Shown here: positions 8,422 to 17,281 of the stretch, one piece after another
How the letters are laid out: the number at the start of each line of letters is the position of its first letter
Position numbering within the stretch: position 1 is the stretch's first letter
DNA from: an uncultured Draconibacterium sp.
Lineage (GTDB): Bacteria; Bacteroidota; Bacteroidia; Bacteroidales; Prolixibacteraceae
Assembly (NCBI RefSeq): GCF_963676735.1
Contig: NZ_OY781464.1
Span: 715,001 to 779,000 of the forward strand
Length of the DNA stretch: 64,000 nt
Direction: 5' to 3'
Notes under the pieces: model-generated
The model's input: only the letters and a program-made list of their open reading frames with translations
What the model was told of the DNA's origin: nothing
Databases searched by the model: none
Position numbers and translations under genes: made by a program

Positions 8422-9671
8422 TTTTGTTTTTGGTAAAATATTATTTGGAAGCAAAATTGTTTGGCTGTTTACCCGAAAGCTATATTAAACAAATTCATAT
8501 CCGGCGTTTTCGAAAAATATTTGAATGGGCCCGCGAGCATTCCGAATTTTACAGGCAGGTGTACACCCAGGCAGGTGTAATGGATTTGCGAATAGAATCA
8601 TTCGACGATATTAAAAAGGTACCGATTGTTGACAAAAAAATGATGCGCACTGTAAGCCTGGAGTCGAGGTTAACCTGCAAAATCAATAATAAACTGGTAC
8701 GAAGCATGACCAGTGGATCAAATGGAATACCACTTAATGTTTATGCCTCTAAAAAAGAGCATTTTACCGGATATGTGCGCACCTTACTGGCAATTAAGGC
8801 TTACAATCCATTTAAACCTTTTATACTTATTGGTACCCATGAAGAAAAAGAACAGGTTGAAGAACAGTCGTTTATTGGATTTCTGCGTAAATACCTGGGG
8901 ATGTTTCGCCGCGAAACAATTTCGGTTTTAGAACCGGTTGAACAGATTGTCGCTCAGTTGGTGAATCGAAAGATTGGAATCCTAACTACAACGCCTTCTT
9001 GTCTTAAAATTATAATGGATGAGGTGAAAAGCAAGAGACTGGAACTAAATGTGAAGCGTATAGTTTTGTCGGGAGAAACTATTGATGAAACTTTGCGATG
9101 GGATATTAAGAAGTATTTTCATGCAAAACTTATCAATGTGTATGGTTGTGTTGAGCACCCTTCGTTGGCATGGACTAAACCCAATGGAGAAAAATTCAAC
9201 TATTTCTTATCCTCGGTATTTTTTGAACATATAAATGAATGGGAACACAATGAAAAACATTATGGAGAGTTGGTTTTGACCAACTTTACCAATAAAACAA
9301 TGCCATTTGTACGTTATAAAATTGGCGACCAGGTAGAGGTGGTTGATGATTATAAAACCCTTGGCAAAATTGAAGGAAGAGCCGATGATGTTATTCAATT
9401 GGCAAACGGAGAAAAGTTATTCATGTATCAAATGGATGCCTTTACCAAAATTGAAGCGATTTTTCAGTTTAAAATAATTCAGAAAAAAACAAGCGCACTT
9501 GTTTTTCAGGTGGTAGGTGTGCCGGGGTGCAATAAAAAGAAGCTTAAACATGAAATTAGCAAGACGTGGAAGAACTTATTTCCGGACCTATCAATAGAAA
9601 TAGAATTCCTGGTGGAACTTCCGGTAAATCCAATATCTGGAAAATTGAAACGTATGGAAATTGAAACCTGA
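8418..9671 (+). CDS. CapK/PaaK-like adenylate-forming ligase, paralogue 1
   Basis: A 417-aa protein of the phenylacetate-CoA ligase-like CapK family, which activates a carboxylic acid as acyl-AMP and usually passes it to CoA. Visible motifs are the phosphate loop TSGSNG (98-103, Asn where Thr is usual), SGE (218-220), YGCVE (242-246), RYKIGD (299-304), GRADD (320-324) and the C-terminal catalytic Lys in SGKLK (407-411). The N-terminus starts with a hydrophobic helix (LVKYYLEAKLF), possibly membrane-associating. It is the first of four tandem paralogues and its ATG overlaps the stop of the cupin. The acid substrate is unknown. Confidence 0.8.
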   Translation: MILFLVKYYLEAKLFGCLPESYIKQIHIRRFRKIFEWAREHSEFYRQVYTQAGVMDLRIESFDDIKKVPIVDKKMMRTVSLESRLTCKINNKLVRSMTSGSNGIPLNVYASKKEHFTGYVRTLLAIKAYNPFKPFILIGTHEEKEQVEEQSFIGFLRKYLGMFRRETISVLEPVEQIVAQLVNRKIGILTTTPSCLKIIMDEVKSKRLELNVKRIVLSGETIDETLRWDIKKYFHAKLINVYGCVEHPSLAWTKPNGEKFNYFLSSVFFEHINEWEHNEKHYGELVLTNFTNKTMPFVRYKIGDQVEVVDDYKTLGKIEGRADDVIQLANGEKLFMYQMDAFTKIEAIFQFKIIQKKTSALVFQVVGVPGCNKKKLKHEISKTWKNLFPDLSIEIEFLVELPVNPISGKLKRMEIET

Positions 9672-9719
9672 AAAAGGATGATTTTTGCTGGCCATTGACT
9701 TCAACTTATTAGTTAAGAA

Positions 9720-10976
9720 ATGATTATTGGTTTATTAAAATATTATATCGAATCGAAAGTATTTCAATTGTTACCCGTAGAGCAGGTTCAAAAAATACAC
9801 ATCAAACGTTTCAGAAAGGTATTTGAATGGGCGCGCGAACATTCTGAATTTTACCGAAAGCTTTACCAGCAAGCCGGCATAATGGATTTAACAATTACAA
9901 ATCTCGACGATATTCAAAAAGTGCCGCTTGTTACAAAGGAAATGATGTTGGCACACCACAGGCAGGACGTACTAACACTCAAATTAACAGATGAACTGAT
10001 TGTTACCAGTTCAAGTGGCTCTACAGGTAAGCCTTTTGATGTGCACTGGTCGAAAAAGGAGTACTTTAAAAGTTACGTTCGAACCTTTTTGGCATTACCT
10101 TTTTATAATCCATTCCGGCGTTTTGTATTTATCGGTTTATTCAAACAAAAAGAAATAATCGAGCGCAAATCCTTTCTTTCATTTTGTCAGCGGCATTTAA
10201 GGTTGTTCCGTCGTGAGAACTATTCTGTCTTAACTCCGTTCAACGAAATTGCACAAAGCCTGTACGATAGGAAAATTGGCGTATTATCATCAACCAACTC
10301 TTGCCTTTTTTTATTGGTTGAGGAGCTAAAACGGCACAAGAAAAAACTCCGTGTTAACTATGTTGTTGTTTCGGGCGAAACACTCTCAGACGCATTGCGC
10401 CACGATTTAAAAACCTATTTAAATGCTAAAGTGGTTGACGTTTACGGATGCACCGAACTAACTTCAATGTCGTGGTCGGTACCCGACAAATCAGTATACA
10501 ATTATGCATTAAACTCCGTAATGCCGGAATGCCTTAATCCTCAGAAGATGAATGGTGAGTATTACGGCGAATTTGTTTTTACCAATTTTGTGAATAAAAC
10601 CATGCCTTTTATTCGTTACCGGGTGGGCGACCAGATAGCCTGTACCAACAATTATAAAAAAATGGGCAGGGTTAGCGGACGAAACGATGATATTATGTTG
10701 CTGAATAATGGAAGAAAAGTTTTTATGTACCAGTTGTATATCTTTTTTAATCCATTAGGCGGATTTGTTCAATATAAATTTTTGCAGCGAAAAGATAAAA
10801 CCATCGTTTTTCAGGCCATAGGAAAACCGGGCATTGATAAACAAAAGCTGGCTCGGAAAATTAAGGAAACCTGGTTGCTAAATTACGGCACCCATCCTTT
10901 TGAGGTGGAATTTAAAGATGAACTGCCCATTAATAAAACTACCGGAAAATTTAAACGTGTTGAAGTTGAGCTCTGA
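9720..10976 (+). CDS. CapK/PaaK-like adenylate-forming ligase, paralogue 2
   Basis: A 418-aa paralogue with canonical adenylation motifs: SSSGSTGKP (about 97-105), SGE, YGCTEL, RYRVGD, GRNDD and TGKFK near the C-terminus with the A10-type lysine. Its first 75 residues are close to paralogue 1 (RFRKVFEWAREHSEFYR), but its YGCTEL region is closer to paralogue 4, so the array looks mosaic. It is a cytoplasmic enzyme with a hydrophobic N-terminal helix. A 48-bp spacer separates it from paralogue 1. Its motifs are intact, so it is probably active; the substrate is not readable. Confidence 0.8.
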   Translation: MIIGLLKYYIESKVFQLLPVEQVQKIHIKRFRKVFEWAREHSEFYRKLYQQAGIMDLTITNLDDIQKVPLVTKEMMLAHHRQDVLTLKLTDELIVTSSSGSTGKPFDVHWSKKEYFKSYVRTFLALPFYNPFRRFVFIGLFKQKEIIERKSFLSFCQRHLRLFRRENYSVLTPFNEIAQSLYDRKIGVLSSTNSCLFLLVEELKRHKKKLRVNYVVVSGETLSDALRHDLKTYLNAKVVDVYGCTELTSMSWSVPDKSVYNYALNSVMPECLNPQKMNGEYYGEFVFTNFVNKTMPFIRYRVGDQIACTNNYKKMGRVSGRNDDIMLLNNGRKVFMYQLYIFFNPLGGFVQYKFLQRKDKTIVFQAIGKPGIDKQKLARKIKETWLLNYGTHPFEVEFKDELPINKTTGKFKRVEVEL

Positions 10977-11019
10977 GTAATGGAAAGAATAAATGATAAG
11001 TTTTTGTTAAGCTAATTGA

Positions 11020-12276
11020 ATGATGATAATTTACCTGTTAAAATACTATCTTGAAACAAAATTGTTTGCTCTAATGCCCGAGAAATGGGTAGCCAATAAA
11101 CAACTAAGGAAATTCAAAAAAACCTTTGAGTGGGCGCGAGAGAACTCGGACTTTTACAACAACTTATATGCAAAGGCGGGAGTAGCTAATCTAAAAATTG
11201 AGTCGATAAATGATATTGCTAAGGTGCCGATAATTGATAAAGAATTGATGAATAAAAGCAATATCAAAACAATACTTACCTGCAAACAAACCGATAAATT
11301 GGTGATTACCAATACAAGCGGGTCAACAGGTGTACCAATTGATATTTATTCGACTAAGGCCGAGTTGTTTACCGGATATGTACGAACTTTTATTGCTACA
11401 AAATTTTATAATCCTTTTAAACCTTATGGTTTTATCGGACTGTATGAGCACAAAGAAGCGGTTGAAAAGCATACTTTTATCTACTATCTTCAAAAACACC
11501 TCGGTCTTTTTCGTCGTGAGACTTTTTCAGTTTTCACTCCTCCGGCCGAGCTGATTCAGCAGTTAAAAGCCAAAAATATTAATGTTCTTTTTTCTACTCC
11601 TTCTGGTTTAAAGGTGTTAATTGCTAAACTAAAAGAAAAGAACGACCGTCTTCGTTTCAGGGTAGTTGTAGTTTCAGGCGAAACATTATCAGAAGATTTG
11701 CGAACGGATATTAAGCGCTATCTGGATGCAAAAGTTATTGATGTGTATGGGTGTATGGAGCATCCTTCGTTATCGTGGACAGACCCTAATGGCGATTTTT
11801 TTAACTATCCATCAAACTCGGTATATGTTGAATACATTAATAAAATGCAGATTGAAGGAGAATGGTATGGCGAACTGGTTATTACCAACCTTGCCAACAA
11901 AACCATGCCTTTTGTTCGATATAAAATTGGTGATCGGGTAAAAATACTCGATTCCAATAAAAGAATGGGAAAAATATCGGGGCGGGTTGATGATATAATA
12001 GAATACGAAAATGGAGATCAGATTTTTATGATTCAACTGTATCCTTTTGATGCCATTTTTGATTATTCGCAGTATAAGGTAATTCAGAAAAAGGATAAAA
12101 GTGTTTATTTTCAGGCTGTATGCAATTCCGGGGTGGATAAAGACAAGCTTAAACGACGTATTGAAAGTGTTTGGAAAGAATGCTTTGGCAACAACCCGGT
12201 TGTTGTGGAATTTGTAAAAGATTTGCCAATTAATTCAAAAACCGGAAAGTTCAAGTTGATAGAGCGTGAAGTTTAA
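11020..12276 (+). CDS. CapK/PaaK-like adenylate-forming ligase, paralogue 3
   Basis: A 418-aa paralogue with TSGSTGVP (about 100-107), SGE, YGCMEHPS, RYKIGD, GRVDD and TGKFK. The YGCxEHPS and WTDPNG signatures are shared with paralogue 1, while the N-terminal block (PEKW, QLRKF) resembles paralogue 4. The start has two adjacent ATG codons (11020 and 11023). It lies 43 bp after paralogue 2. As a likely active ligase it would supply an acyl-AMP or acyl-CoA for decorating the amino sugar made by the operon (inference). Confidence 0.8.
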   Translation: MMIIYLLKYYLETKLFALMPEKWVANKQLRKFKKTFEWARENSDFYNNLYAKAGVANLKIESINDIAKVPIIDKELMNKSNIKTILTCKQTDKLVITNTSGSTGVPIDIYSTKAELFTGYVRTFIATKFYNPFKPYGFIGLYEHKEAVEKHTFIYYLQKHLGLFRRETFSVFTPPAELIQQLKAKNINVLFSTPSGLKVLIAKLKEKNDRLRFRVVVVSGETLSEDLRTDIKRYLDAKVIDVYGCMEHPSLSWTDPNGDFFNYPSNSVYVEYINKMQIEGEWYGELVITNLANKTMPFVRYKIGDRVKILDSNKRMGKISGRVDDIIEYENGDQIFMIQLYPFDAIFDYSQYKVIQKKDKSVYFQAVCNSGVDKDKLKRRIESVWKECFGNNPVVVEFVKDLPINSKTGKFKLIEREV

Positions 12277-12300
12277 TTTGTAAAATGCAGAATTTTGAAA

Positions 12301-13554
12301 ATGCTGGGTTATTTGTTAAAATATTACATCGAAGCAAAGCTATTTATTCTACTTCCTGAAAGGTGGGCGAATAAATTTCAACTTCGTAAGTTTAGGCGAA
12401 TGGTAAAGGTGGCTTCCAATGGCTCTGTTTTTTACCGCGAGCTTTATAAAAATGCCGGTGTTTTAAACATGCAGATTAAATCTTTTGCTGATATTCAGAA
12501 ACTACCAATTGTAAATAAACAGCTTATGTTGGCGGCCAAAAAAACGCAGCTGCTTACCACCCCGGTTACCGATAATATGGCTGTAAATAGCAGTAGTGGT
12601 TCTACCGGTCAGCCCATGAGCATTTACTCCACAAAAAGAGAGCACTTTACAAGTTATGTGCGTACTTTTTTGGCTTTAAAAGGCTACAACCCGCTTAAAA
12701 AATTTGTTTTTATTGGTATGTCCGAGCAAAAGGAACGGAACGAAAAACAATCGTTTCTGTATTTGTTGCAGAAATATACCGGCTTATTTAAACGCGAAAA
12801 GTATTCGGTTCACACACCGCCCGGCGAGATTGTTAAAAAACTACATGGACGCCGAATAGATTATATATCAAGCACCGTAACTTGTGTGCAACTGTTGCTT
12901 GATGAACTTAAGGAAACCGGAAACAAGTTACAGGTAAAGTACGTGGTAGTATCGGGCGAAACGGTTTTTGATGATTTTAGGCAGGAAGTTAATAAATACC
13001 TGAATGCAGCCCTGATAAATGTGTACGGCTGTACCGAATTATTATCGATGGCCTGGAGCCAAGCTAATGCCAAAGGATTTAATTATCTGAAAAATACGGC
13101 ATACCTTGAATATACCAACCCCGTGGAAATTAATGGCGAAATGTATGGCGAACTGGTGATTACCAACCTGCTTAACAAAACACAGCCCTTTATACGCTAC
13201 AATATTCGCGATCTGGTTAAAATTCCACTAGCTGCAGGAAATATGGGCGAAATAATTGGCCGAATAGAAGATAACATTGATCTTGGGAATGGAAAAAAAC
13301 TACACCGGCTTCAACTTTGTAGCATGTACAAACCGCTTACAGAGTGCAGCCAATTTAAGTTGATAAAGAAAAAGGACAATAAAATCTATTTCCAAACTAA
13401 ACTAAAGCCCGGAGAGGAGAAAGCATCCACACAACAAAAAATTCAGGCAATTTGGAATGAATATATTGCTGATTGTTTGCTTGAAGTGGAATTCTTAGAC
13501 CAGATCCCGTTAAGTACGGCTACCGGCAAATTTAAAATTATTGAAGTTGAATAG
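12301..13554 (+). CDS. CapK/PaaK-like adenylate-forming ligase, paralogue 4
   Basis: A 417-aa paralogue with SSSGSTGQP, SGE, YGCTELLS and TGKFK. It departs from the others at two spots: RYNIRD replaces RYxIGD (Gly to Arg) and GRIEDN replaces GRxDD. These lie in the ATP-binding and hinge region, so activity or specificity may differ. ATG at 12301 gives the same N-terminal helix (LLKYYIEAKLF) as its sisters; a TTG at 12295 is less likely. It lies 24 bp after paralogue 3 and 4 bp before the flippase-like gene. Confidence 0.78.
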   Translation: MLGYLLKYYIEAKLFILLPERWANKFQLRKFRRMVKVASNGSVFYRELYKNAGVLNMQIKSFADIQKLPIVNKQLMLAAKKTQLLTTPVTDNMAVNSSSGSTGQPMSIYSTKREHFTSYVRTFLALKGYNPLKKFVFIGMSEQKERNEKQSFLYLLQKYTGLFKREKYSVHTPPGEIVKKLHGRRIDYISSTVTCVQLLLDELKETGNKLQVKYVVVSGETVFDDFRQEVNKYLNAALINVYGCTELLSMAWSQANAKGFNYLKNTAYLEYTNPVEINGEMYGELVITNLLNKTQPFIRYNIRDLVKIPLAAGNMGEIIGRIEDNIDLGNGKKLHRLQLCSMYKPLTECSQFKLIKKKDNKIYFQTKLKPGEEKASTQQKIQAIWNEYIADCLLEVEFLDQIPLSTATGKFKIIEVE

Positions 13555-13558
13555 ACAC

Positions 13559-14542
13559 ATGAAAAAAGTTTTACGCATTCTGCAATTTGTTATTCCGGTT
13601 GTTTTACTGGCAATTGTATTTTCTAAAATTGATTTTAGTAAGGTTGCAGAAGTCTATGTTCAGAGCAATAAAGTTTTACTATTTCTTGCTTTTGTTTCGT
13701 TTCCGTTGAGTTATGCTTTGTTTTCGTTACGGTGGAAACTTGTGCTAAATATGTTTGGTAAGCGAAACATTTCGTACCTGCGTTTATTAAAAATCGTATA
13801 CATCGGATTTTTCTCCGGTTATTTTTTACCGGCATCTGTTGGCATCGATATTTATCGGGTGTATAGTTTACGAAAAACGGATACAACGTCGGTTACTATT
13901 GGTTTGCTATTTCAGGAGAAGTTAATGGGATTGCTTATTTGTGGCTTCTTTATTCTTTTTTTCTCCGGAATTTTGTCCATTAACGATCAACTAGTATATC
14001 CGCATATACGCACCATCCTTTACGTGTTCTTATCAATCTCAATTTTAGTAATTGCTCTGATGTTGCTATTCAAAAATAGCCGTATTGTGCAGTTGGTGTT
14101 AGCTTTTATCGAAAGAAAATTGTTTGACTTAATAAAATGGTTCGCTTTAAAATTTAACAAAGAAGTTAAGGTTGAAAGCGGCTTTTTAAACAAAATTTTG
14201 CAGGTAAGCCTTTATCCGAAATTAATATTATTGGTGGCCGCATTTAGTTTAATCAATCAGTTTATCGGGGCCGTATTTAGCAATATCGCTTTTAATGCCC
14301 TGGGAGCTGAAATACCTCTAACTTATAACCTTTTTGCAAATCCTTTATTGAATATCCTTTTTTTATTCCCAATTTCGTTTGGTGGTTTCGGAATTCGTGA
14401 AGGATCATACATCCTTATTTTCGGAATTTTAGGTGTTTCGTCAGAAATTAGTTTGTTGGTTTCCTTTGTGTTTCTAATCTCAACATTTATAAATGTAGGA
14501 ATAGGTGGCATTTTATTTATGTTTAACAAAAAAGTATTGTGA
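13559..14542 (+). CDS. Flippase-like membrane protein (lysylphosphatidylglycerol synthase TM / AglD family)
   Basis: A 327-aa integral membrane protein with about 8 hydrophobic segments. It fits the UPF0104/LPG_synthase_TM family (the transmembrane half of MprF, AglD), whose members flip or modify lipid-linked compounds. Characteristic parts are the early LRWKLVLNMFG and GYFLPASVGID stretches and the late FPISFGGFGIREGSY motif. It has no synthase domain, so a transport or accessory role for a lipid-linked sugar is the more likely one. ATG at 13559 is preferred to an earlier in-frame codon because it sits 4 bp after the previous stop. Its stop overlaps the next start by 4 nt. Confidence 0.78.
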   Translation: MKKVLRILQFVIPVVLLAIVFSKIDFSKVAEVYVQSNKVLLFLAFVSFPLSYALFSLRWKLVLNMFGKRNISYLRLLKIVYIGFFSGYFLPASVGIDIYRVYSLRKTDTTSVTIGLLFQEKLMGLLICGFFILFFSGILSINDQLVYPHIRTILYVFLSISILVIALMLLFKNSRIVQLVLAFIERKLFDLIKWFALKFNKEVKVESGFLNKILQVSLYPKLILLVAAFSLINQFIGAVFSNIAFNALGAEIPLTYNLFANPLLNILFLFPISFGGFGIREGSYILIFGILGVSSEISLLVSFVFLISTFINVGIGGILFMFNKKVL

Positions 14543-15243
14543 CAAAGCAGGTAATTATAATAGGTGGCCCCGGCAACGGAGGTGTTGCTGCTGCATGCAT
14601 ACGAGATATGCGTGAGAAATATGAGTATACAGACTATGAAGTAGTTGGTTTTATTAATGACTTTGTGGTGCCTGGTGAAAAAATAAACGGGTACCCTGTG
14701 CTGGGAAAATTAAATGATGTGCCGCGTTTTATTGATAAAGGTATGTTTTTTATTTATGCCATCCACAGTATATCTCATGGTGTGCTCCGAATGGAATTAT
14801 TTAAAAAGCTGGGAATCCCTGATAGCCGGCTTGTAAGTATTATTCATCCAAATGCATTTATTGGCGAAGGGGCAGTTATTGACCCCGGTGTAATGATAAT
14901 GGCCAATTGTTATGTGGGTACCAATACGCGCATTGGGCGATGTACTTTTTTGATGGCAAATAGTTGTGTCTCGCACGATAGTGTTGTTGGCGAATTCTGT
15001 CATATCTCAATGGGGGCGATATGTGGAAGTTTGTTAACCATTGGAGATGGTTGCGATGTGGCACTAAATGCTACGGTAATGGAAAGGGTAAGACTGGGCA
15101 ATTTTTCGGTTGTTGGTGCGGCTGCATTGTGTCTAAATAATGTGGAAGATTACCAGGTTGTTATTGGAAATCCGGCTAAACATTATAAATACCTGTCGTT
15201 AACCGAATCAAAAGAAGAATGGGTAGCCAAACACAGCAAGTAA
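14539..15243 (+). CDS. NeuD/PglD-like hexapeptide-repeat sugar acyltransferase
   Basis: A 234-aa protein with a Rossmann-like N-terminal nucleotide-sugar-binding part (VIIIGGPGNGGVAAAC) and a C-terminal left-handed beta-helix of hexapeptide repeats (about 105-215), ending in the usual VVIGNPAKHYKYL. This architecture is shared by NeuD, PglD and VioB, which transfer acetyl or other acyl groups from acyl-CoA to amino sugars. In this operon it would N-acylate the amine made by the aminotransferase next to it, like FdtC. The start is GTG, overlapping the preceding stop (GTGA). The acyl donor is unknown and might come from the four CapK-like ligases. Confidence 0.8.
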   Translation: MTKQVIIIGGPGNGGVAAACIRDMREKYEYTDYEVVGFINDFVVPGEKINGYPVLGKLNDVPRFIDKGMFFIYAIHSISHGVLRMELFKKLGIPDSRLVSIIHPNAFIGEGAVIDPGVMIMANCYVGTNTRIGRCTFLMANSCVSHDSVVGEFCHISMGAICGSLLTIGDGCDVALNATVMERVRLGNFSVVGAAALCLNNVEDYQVVIGNPAKHYKYLSLTESKEEWVAKHSK

Positions 15244-15244
15244 T

Positions 15245-16321
15245 ATGATGAACAATAAAAACCTTGAAACGATAAGGCCAAATGATTTTAGGAAAGAATA
15301 TAAAGCCATAGAACAGGAATTGCAAGGGAAAATTGCAAAGTTTTTTGATAAAGGCAGGTATATATTGGGCGAGGAAGTGGAAACATTCGAAAGCGCTTTT
15401 GCCACCTATGTCGGAACAAACCATTGTGTTGGTGTGGCTAATGGCCTTGATGGTTTGTTCCTCGCATTAAAAGCTCTTGGCATAGGCAATGGCGACGAGG
15501 TGCTGGTTCCTTCAAACGCCTACATAGCATCGGTTTTGGCCATCTCTCATGCCGGGGCAAAGCCTGTTTTTGTTGAGCCAAACCCAATAACGTTTAATAT
15601 TGATGCAACGCTTATTGAAGCGAAAATTACCGGTAATACCAAGGCGATAATGCCGGTTCATTTGTATGGGCTGATATCGGATATGCCGGCAATTATGAAT
15701 ATTGCACAAGAGAATAATTTGTTTGTGGTGGAAGATTGTGCCCAGGCACACGGCGCAAAAGTAAACGGGCAGCATGCCGGAAGTTTTGGAGATATAAATG
15801 CCTTTAGCTTTTACCCAACAAAAAACCTGGGGGCATGTGGTGATGCCGGTGCCATAACCACAAATTCTGCCGAACTGGCCGAGAAAATAAAAAAGCTTCG
15901 GAATTATGGCTCGGTTGAACGCTACCGCAACGAGGTAATTGGTTACAACTCGCGCCTCGACGAGTTTCAGGCTGCTATTTTAAATGTAAAACTAAACTAC
16001 CTGGATGTTTGGAATACTAAACGACGTGAAATAGCACAGGAATATGCACGTATTTTTTCGGATCAATTGTGGACATTGCCTACTGAACCTGAAGGATATC
16101 ATCATGTTTTTCATCAGTACGTTGTTCAATCAGCTAACAGAGCTGAAGATATGCGGTGGTTGAAAGAACAAGGGTACGAATGCTTAATTCATTACCCGGT
16201 GCCGCCTTATAAATCAGAAGCCTACAGAGAGGTGTATAAAAATGAAAACTATCCGCTTGCAGATAAGCTGGCCGAACAAGTAATAAGCTTGCCGGTTCAC
16301 GGAAAAATGTGGCAAAAATAA
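15245..16321 (+). CDS. DegT/DnrJ/EryC1-family sugar aminotransferase (FdtB-like)
   Basis: A 358-aa PLP-dependent aminotransferase of the nucleotide-sugar class. Lys193 in SFYPTKNLGACGD is the expected Schiff-base lysine, and Asp164 in VVEDCAQAHG binds the pyridine nitrogen. The C-terminal region with HHVFHQYV and LIHYPVPPYKSE is typical of the FdtB/QdtB/DesV-like subgroup that aminates 3-keto-6-deoxy dTDP-hexoses. With the ketoisomerase upstream, the predicted product is dTDP-3-amino-3,6-dideoxy-galactose or -glucose. The TDP-glucose synthase and 4,6-dehydratase (RmlA, RmlB) are not in the window. It starts 1 bp after the acyltransferase stop. Confidence 0.87.
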   Translation: MMNNKNLETIRPNDFRKEYKAIEQELQGKIAKFFDKGRYILGEEVETFESAFATYVGTNHCVGVANGLDGLFLALKALGIGNGDEVLVPSNAYIASVLAISHAGAKPVFVEPNPITFNIDATLIEAKITGNTKAIMPVHLYGLISDMPAIMNIAQENNLFVVEDCAQAHGAKVNGQHAGSFGDINAFSFYPTKNLGACGDAGAITTNSAELAEKIKKLRNYGSVERYRNEVIGYNSRLDEFQAAILNVKLNYLDVWNTKRREIAQEYARIFSDQLWTLPTEPEGYHHVFHQYVVQSANRAEDMRWLKEQGYECLIHYPVPPYKSEAYREVYKNENYPLADKLAEQVISLPVHGKMWQK

Positions 16322-16327
16322 ACATGT

Positions 16328-17281
16328 ATGGAAACACATAAAATGTTGTCGATTATTTTGTTATCGTATTTTAGCGAAAACAGAATATTTACGGTATACG
16401 AACAGGTTAAACAAAAAATGGAAGCCGAACAAATTCCGTTTGAGTTGATAATTATTGATGATGGTTCGAAAGATGAATCGTTTAAAAAAGCCTTGGAACT
16501 GGAAAAAACAGACAGCAGGGTGCGGGCATTTCAGCTAAGTAGAAATTACACCAGCCACTATGCACGTTTTGCGGGGTTGTCAAAAAGCAAAGGAGCGTGT
16601 GCCGTTGGTATACCAGATGACCTGCAGACGCCATTGGAGGTTATTGTAAAAATGTACCGCCATTGGGAAAACGGAAATAAAATTGTGATCCCTTTTCGGG
16701 CATCGCGCAACGATGGTTGGCTCAGCGATCTTTTTTCAACCTTTTATTATGGAATAATGAATGCCATTTCTGATGTAAACTTTCCCAAAGGTGGGGCAGA
16801 TGGCTTTTTAATTGACCGGGAGGTAGTTGATATTATGAACGAGCGAATACATCCGATAAATACTTCAACAATTGTGGAAGTGTTGCGTTTGGGATTCGAT
16901 CCGGTTTTTATTCCTTTTAACCGGCCAACTGTAAAATCAAAATCAAGATGGACCTTTAAAAAGAAACTAAAACTGGCTTCTGACACCATTTTTTCCTCTT
17001 CGTCTTTTCCAATAAAATGTATAACCATCATTGGTTTTATTTCAGTTATCATTTCAGTTTTCTCCATAATAGTTTCAACTTTTTTAAAGTTTTCTGGCAA
17101 CCAGCATCTATTCGGCTTATCAATTCCCGGTTGGACTTCTACCTTTGTGCTGATTTCGTTTTTTTGTGGCTTAATACTTTTTTCGTTGGGGGTAATTGCA
17201 GAGTATATCTGGCGAATTTATGAGGAAGTAAAAAACAGACCAGGGTACATCATAAAAGATAAAACAAAGCCCAAAAGCTAA
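16328..17281 (+). CDS. GtrB-like family 2 glycosyltransferase with two TM segments
   Basis: A 317-aa GT2 enzyme with a GT-A catalytic domain (residues 1-225; IIDDGSKDES and PDDLQTP as nucleotide- and metal-binding sites) and two C-terminal membrane helices (about 230-300), ending in WRIYEEVKNRPGYI. This is the layout of GtrB/ArnC/DPM1-like enzymes that move a sugar from its nucleotide to polyprenyl phosphate on the inner face of the membrane. It could load the sugar made here, or a partner sugar, onto the lipid carrier used by the GT-C enzymes. Its stop codon overlaps the next start (TAATG). Confidence 0.85.
   Translation: METHKMLSIILLSYFSENRIFTVYEQVKQKMEAEQIPFELIIIDDGSKDESFKKALELEKTDSRVRAFQLSRNYTSHYARFAGLSKSKGACAVGIPDDLQTPLEVIVKMYRHWENGNKIVIPFRASRNDGWLSDLFSTFYYGIMNAISDVNFPKGGADGFLIDREVVDIMNERIHPINTSTIVEVLRLGFDPVFIPFNRPTVKSKSRWTFKKKLKLASDTIFSSSSFPIKCITIIGFISVIISVFSIIVSTFLKFSGNQHLFGLSIPGWTSTFVLISFFCGLILFSLGVIAEYIWRIYEEVKNRPGYIIKDKTKPKS

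Noticed and set aside
15208..15424. Minus-strand ORFs over the start of the aminotransferase
   Set aside because: They are antisense shadows of a well-supported PLP enzyme and have no family motifs.
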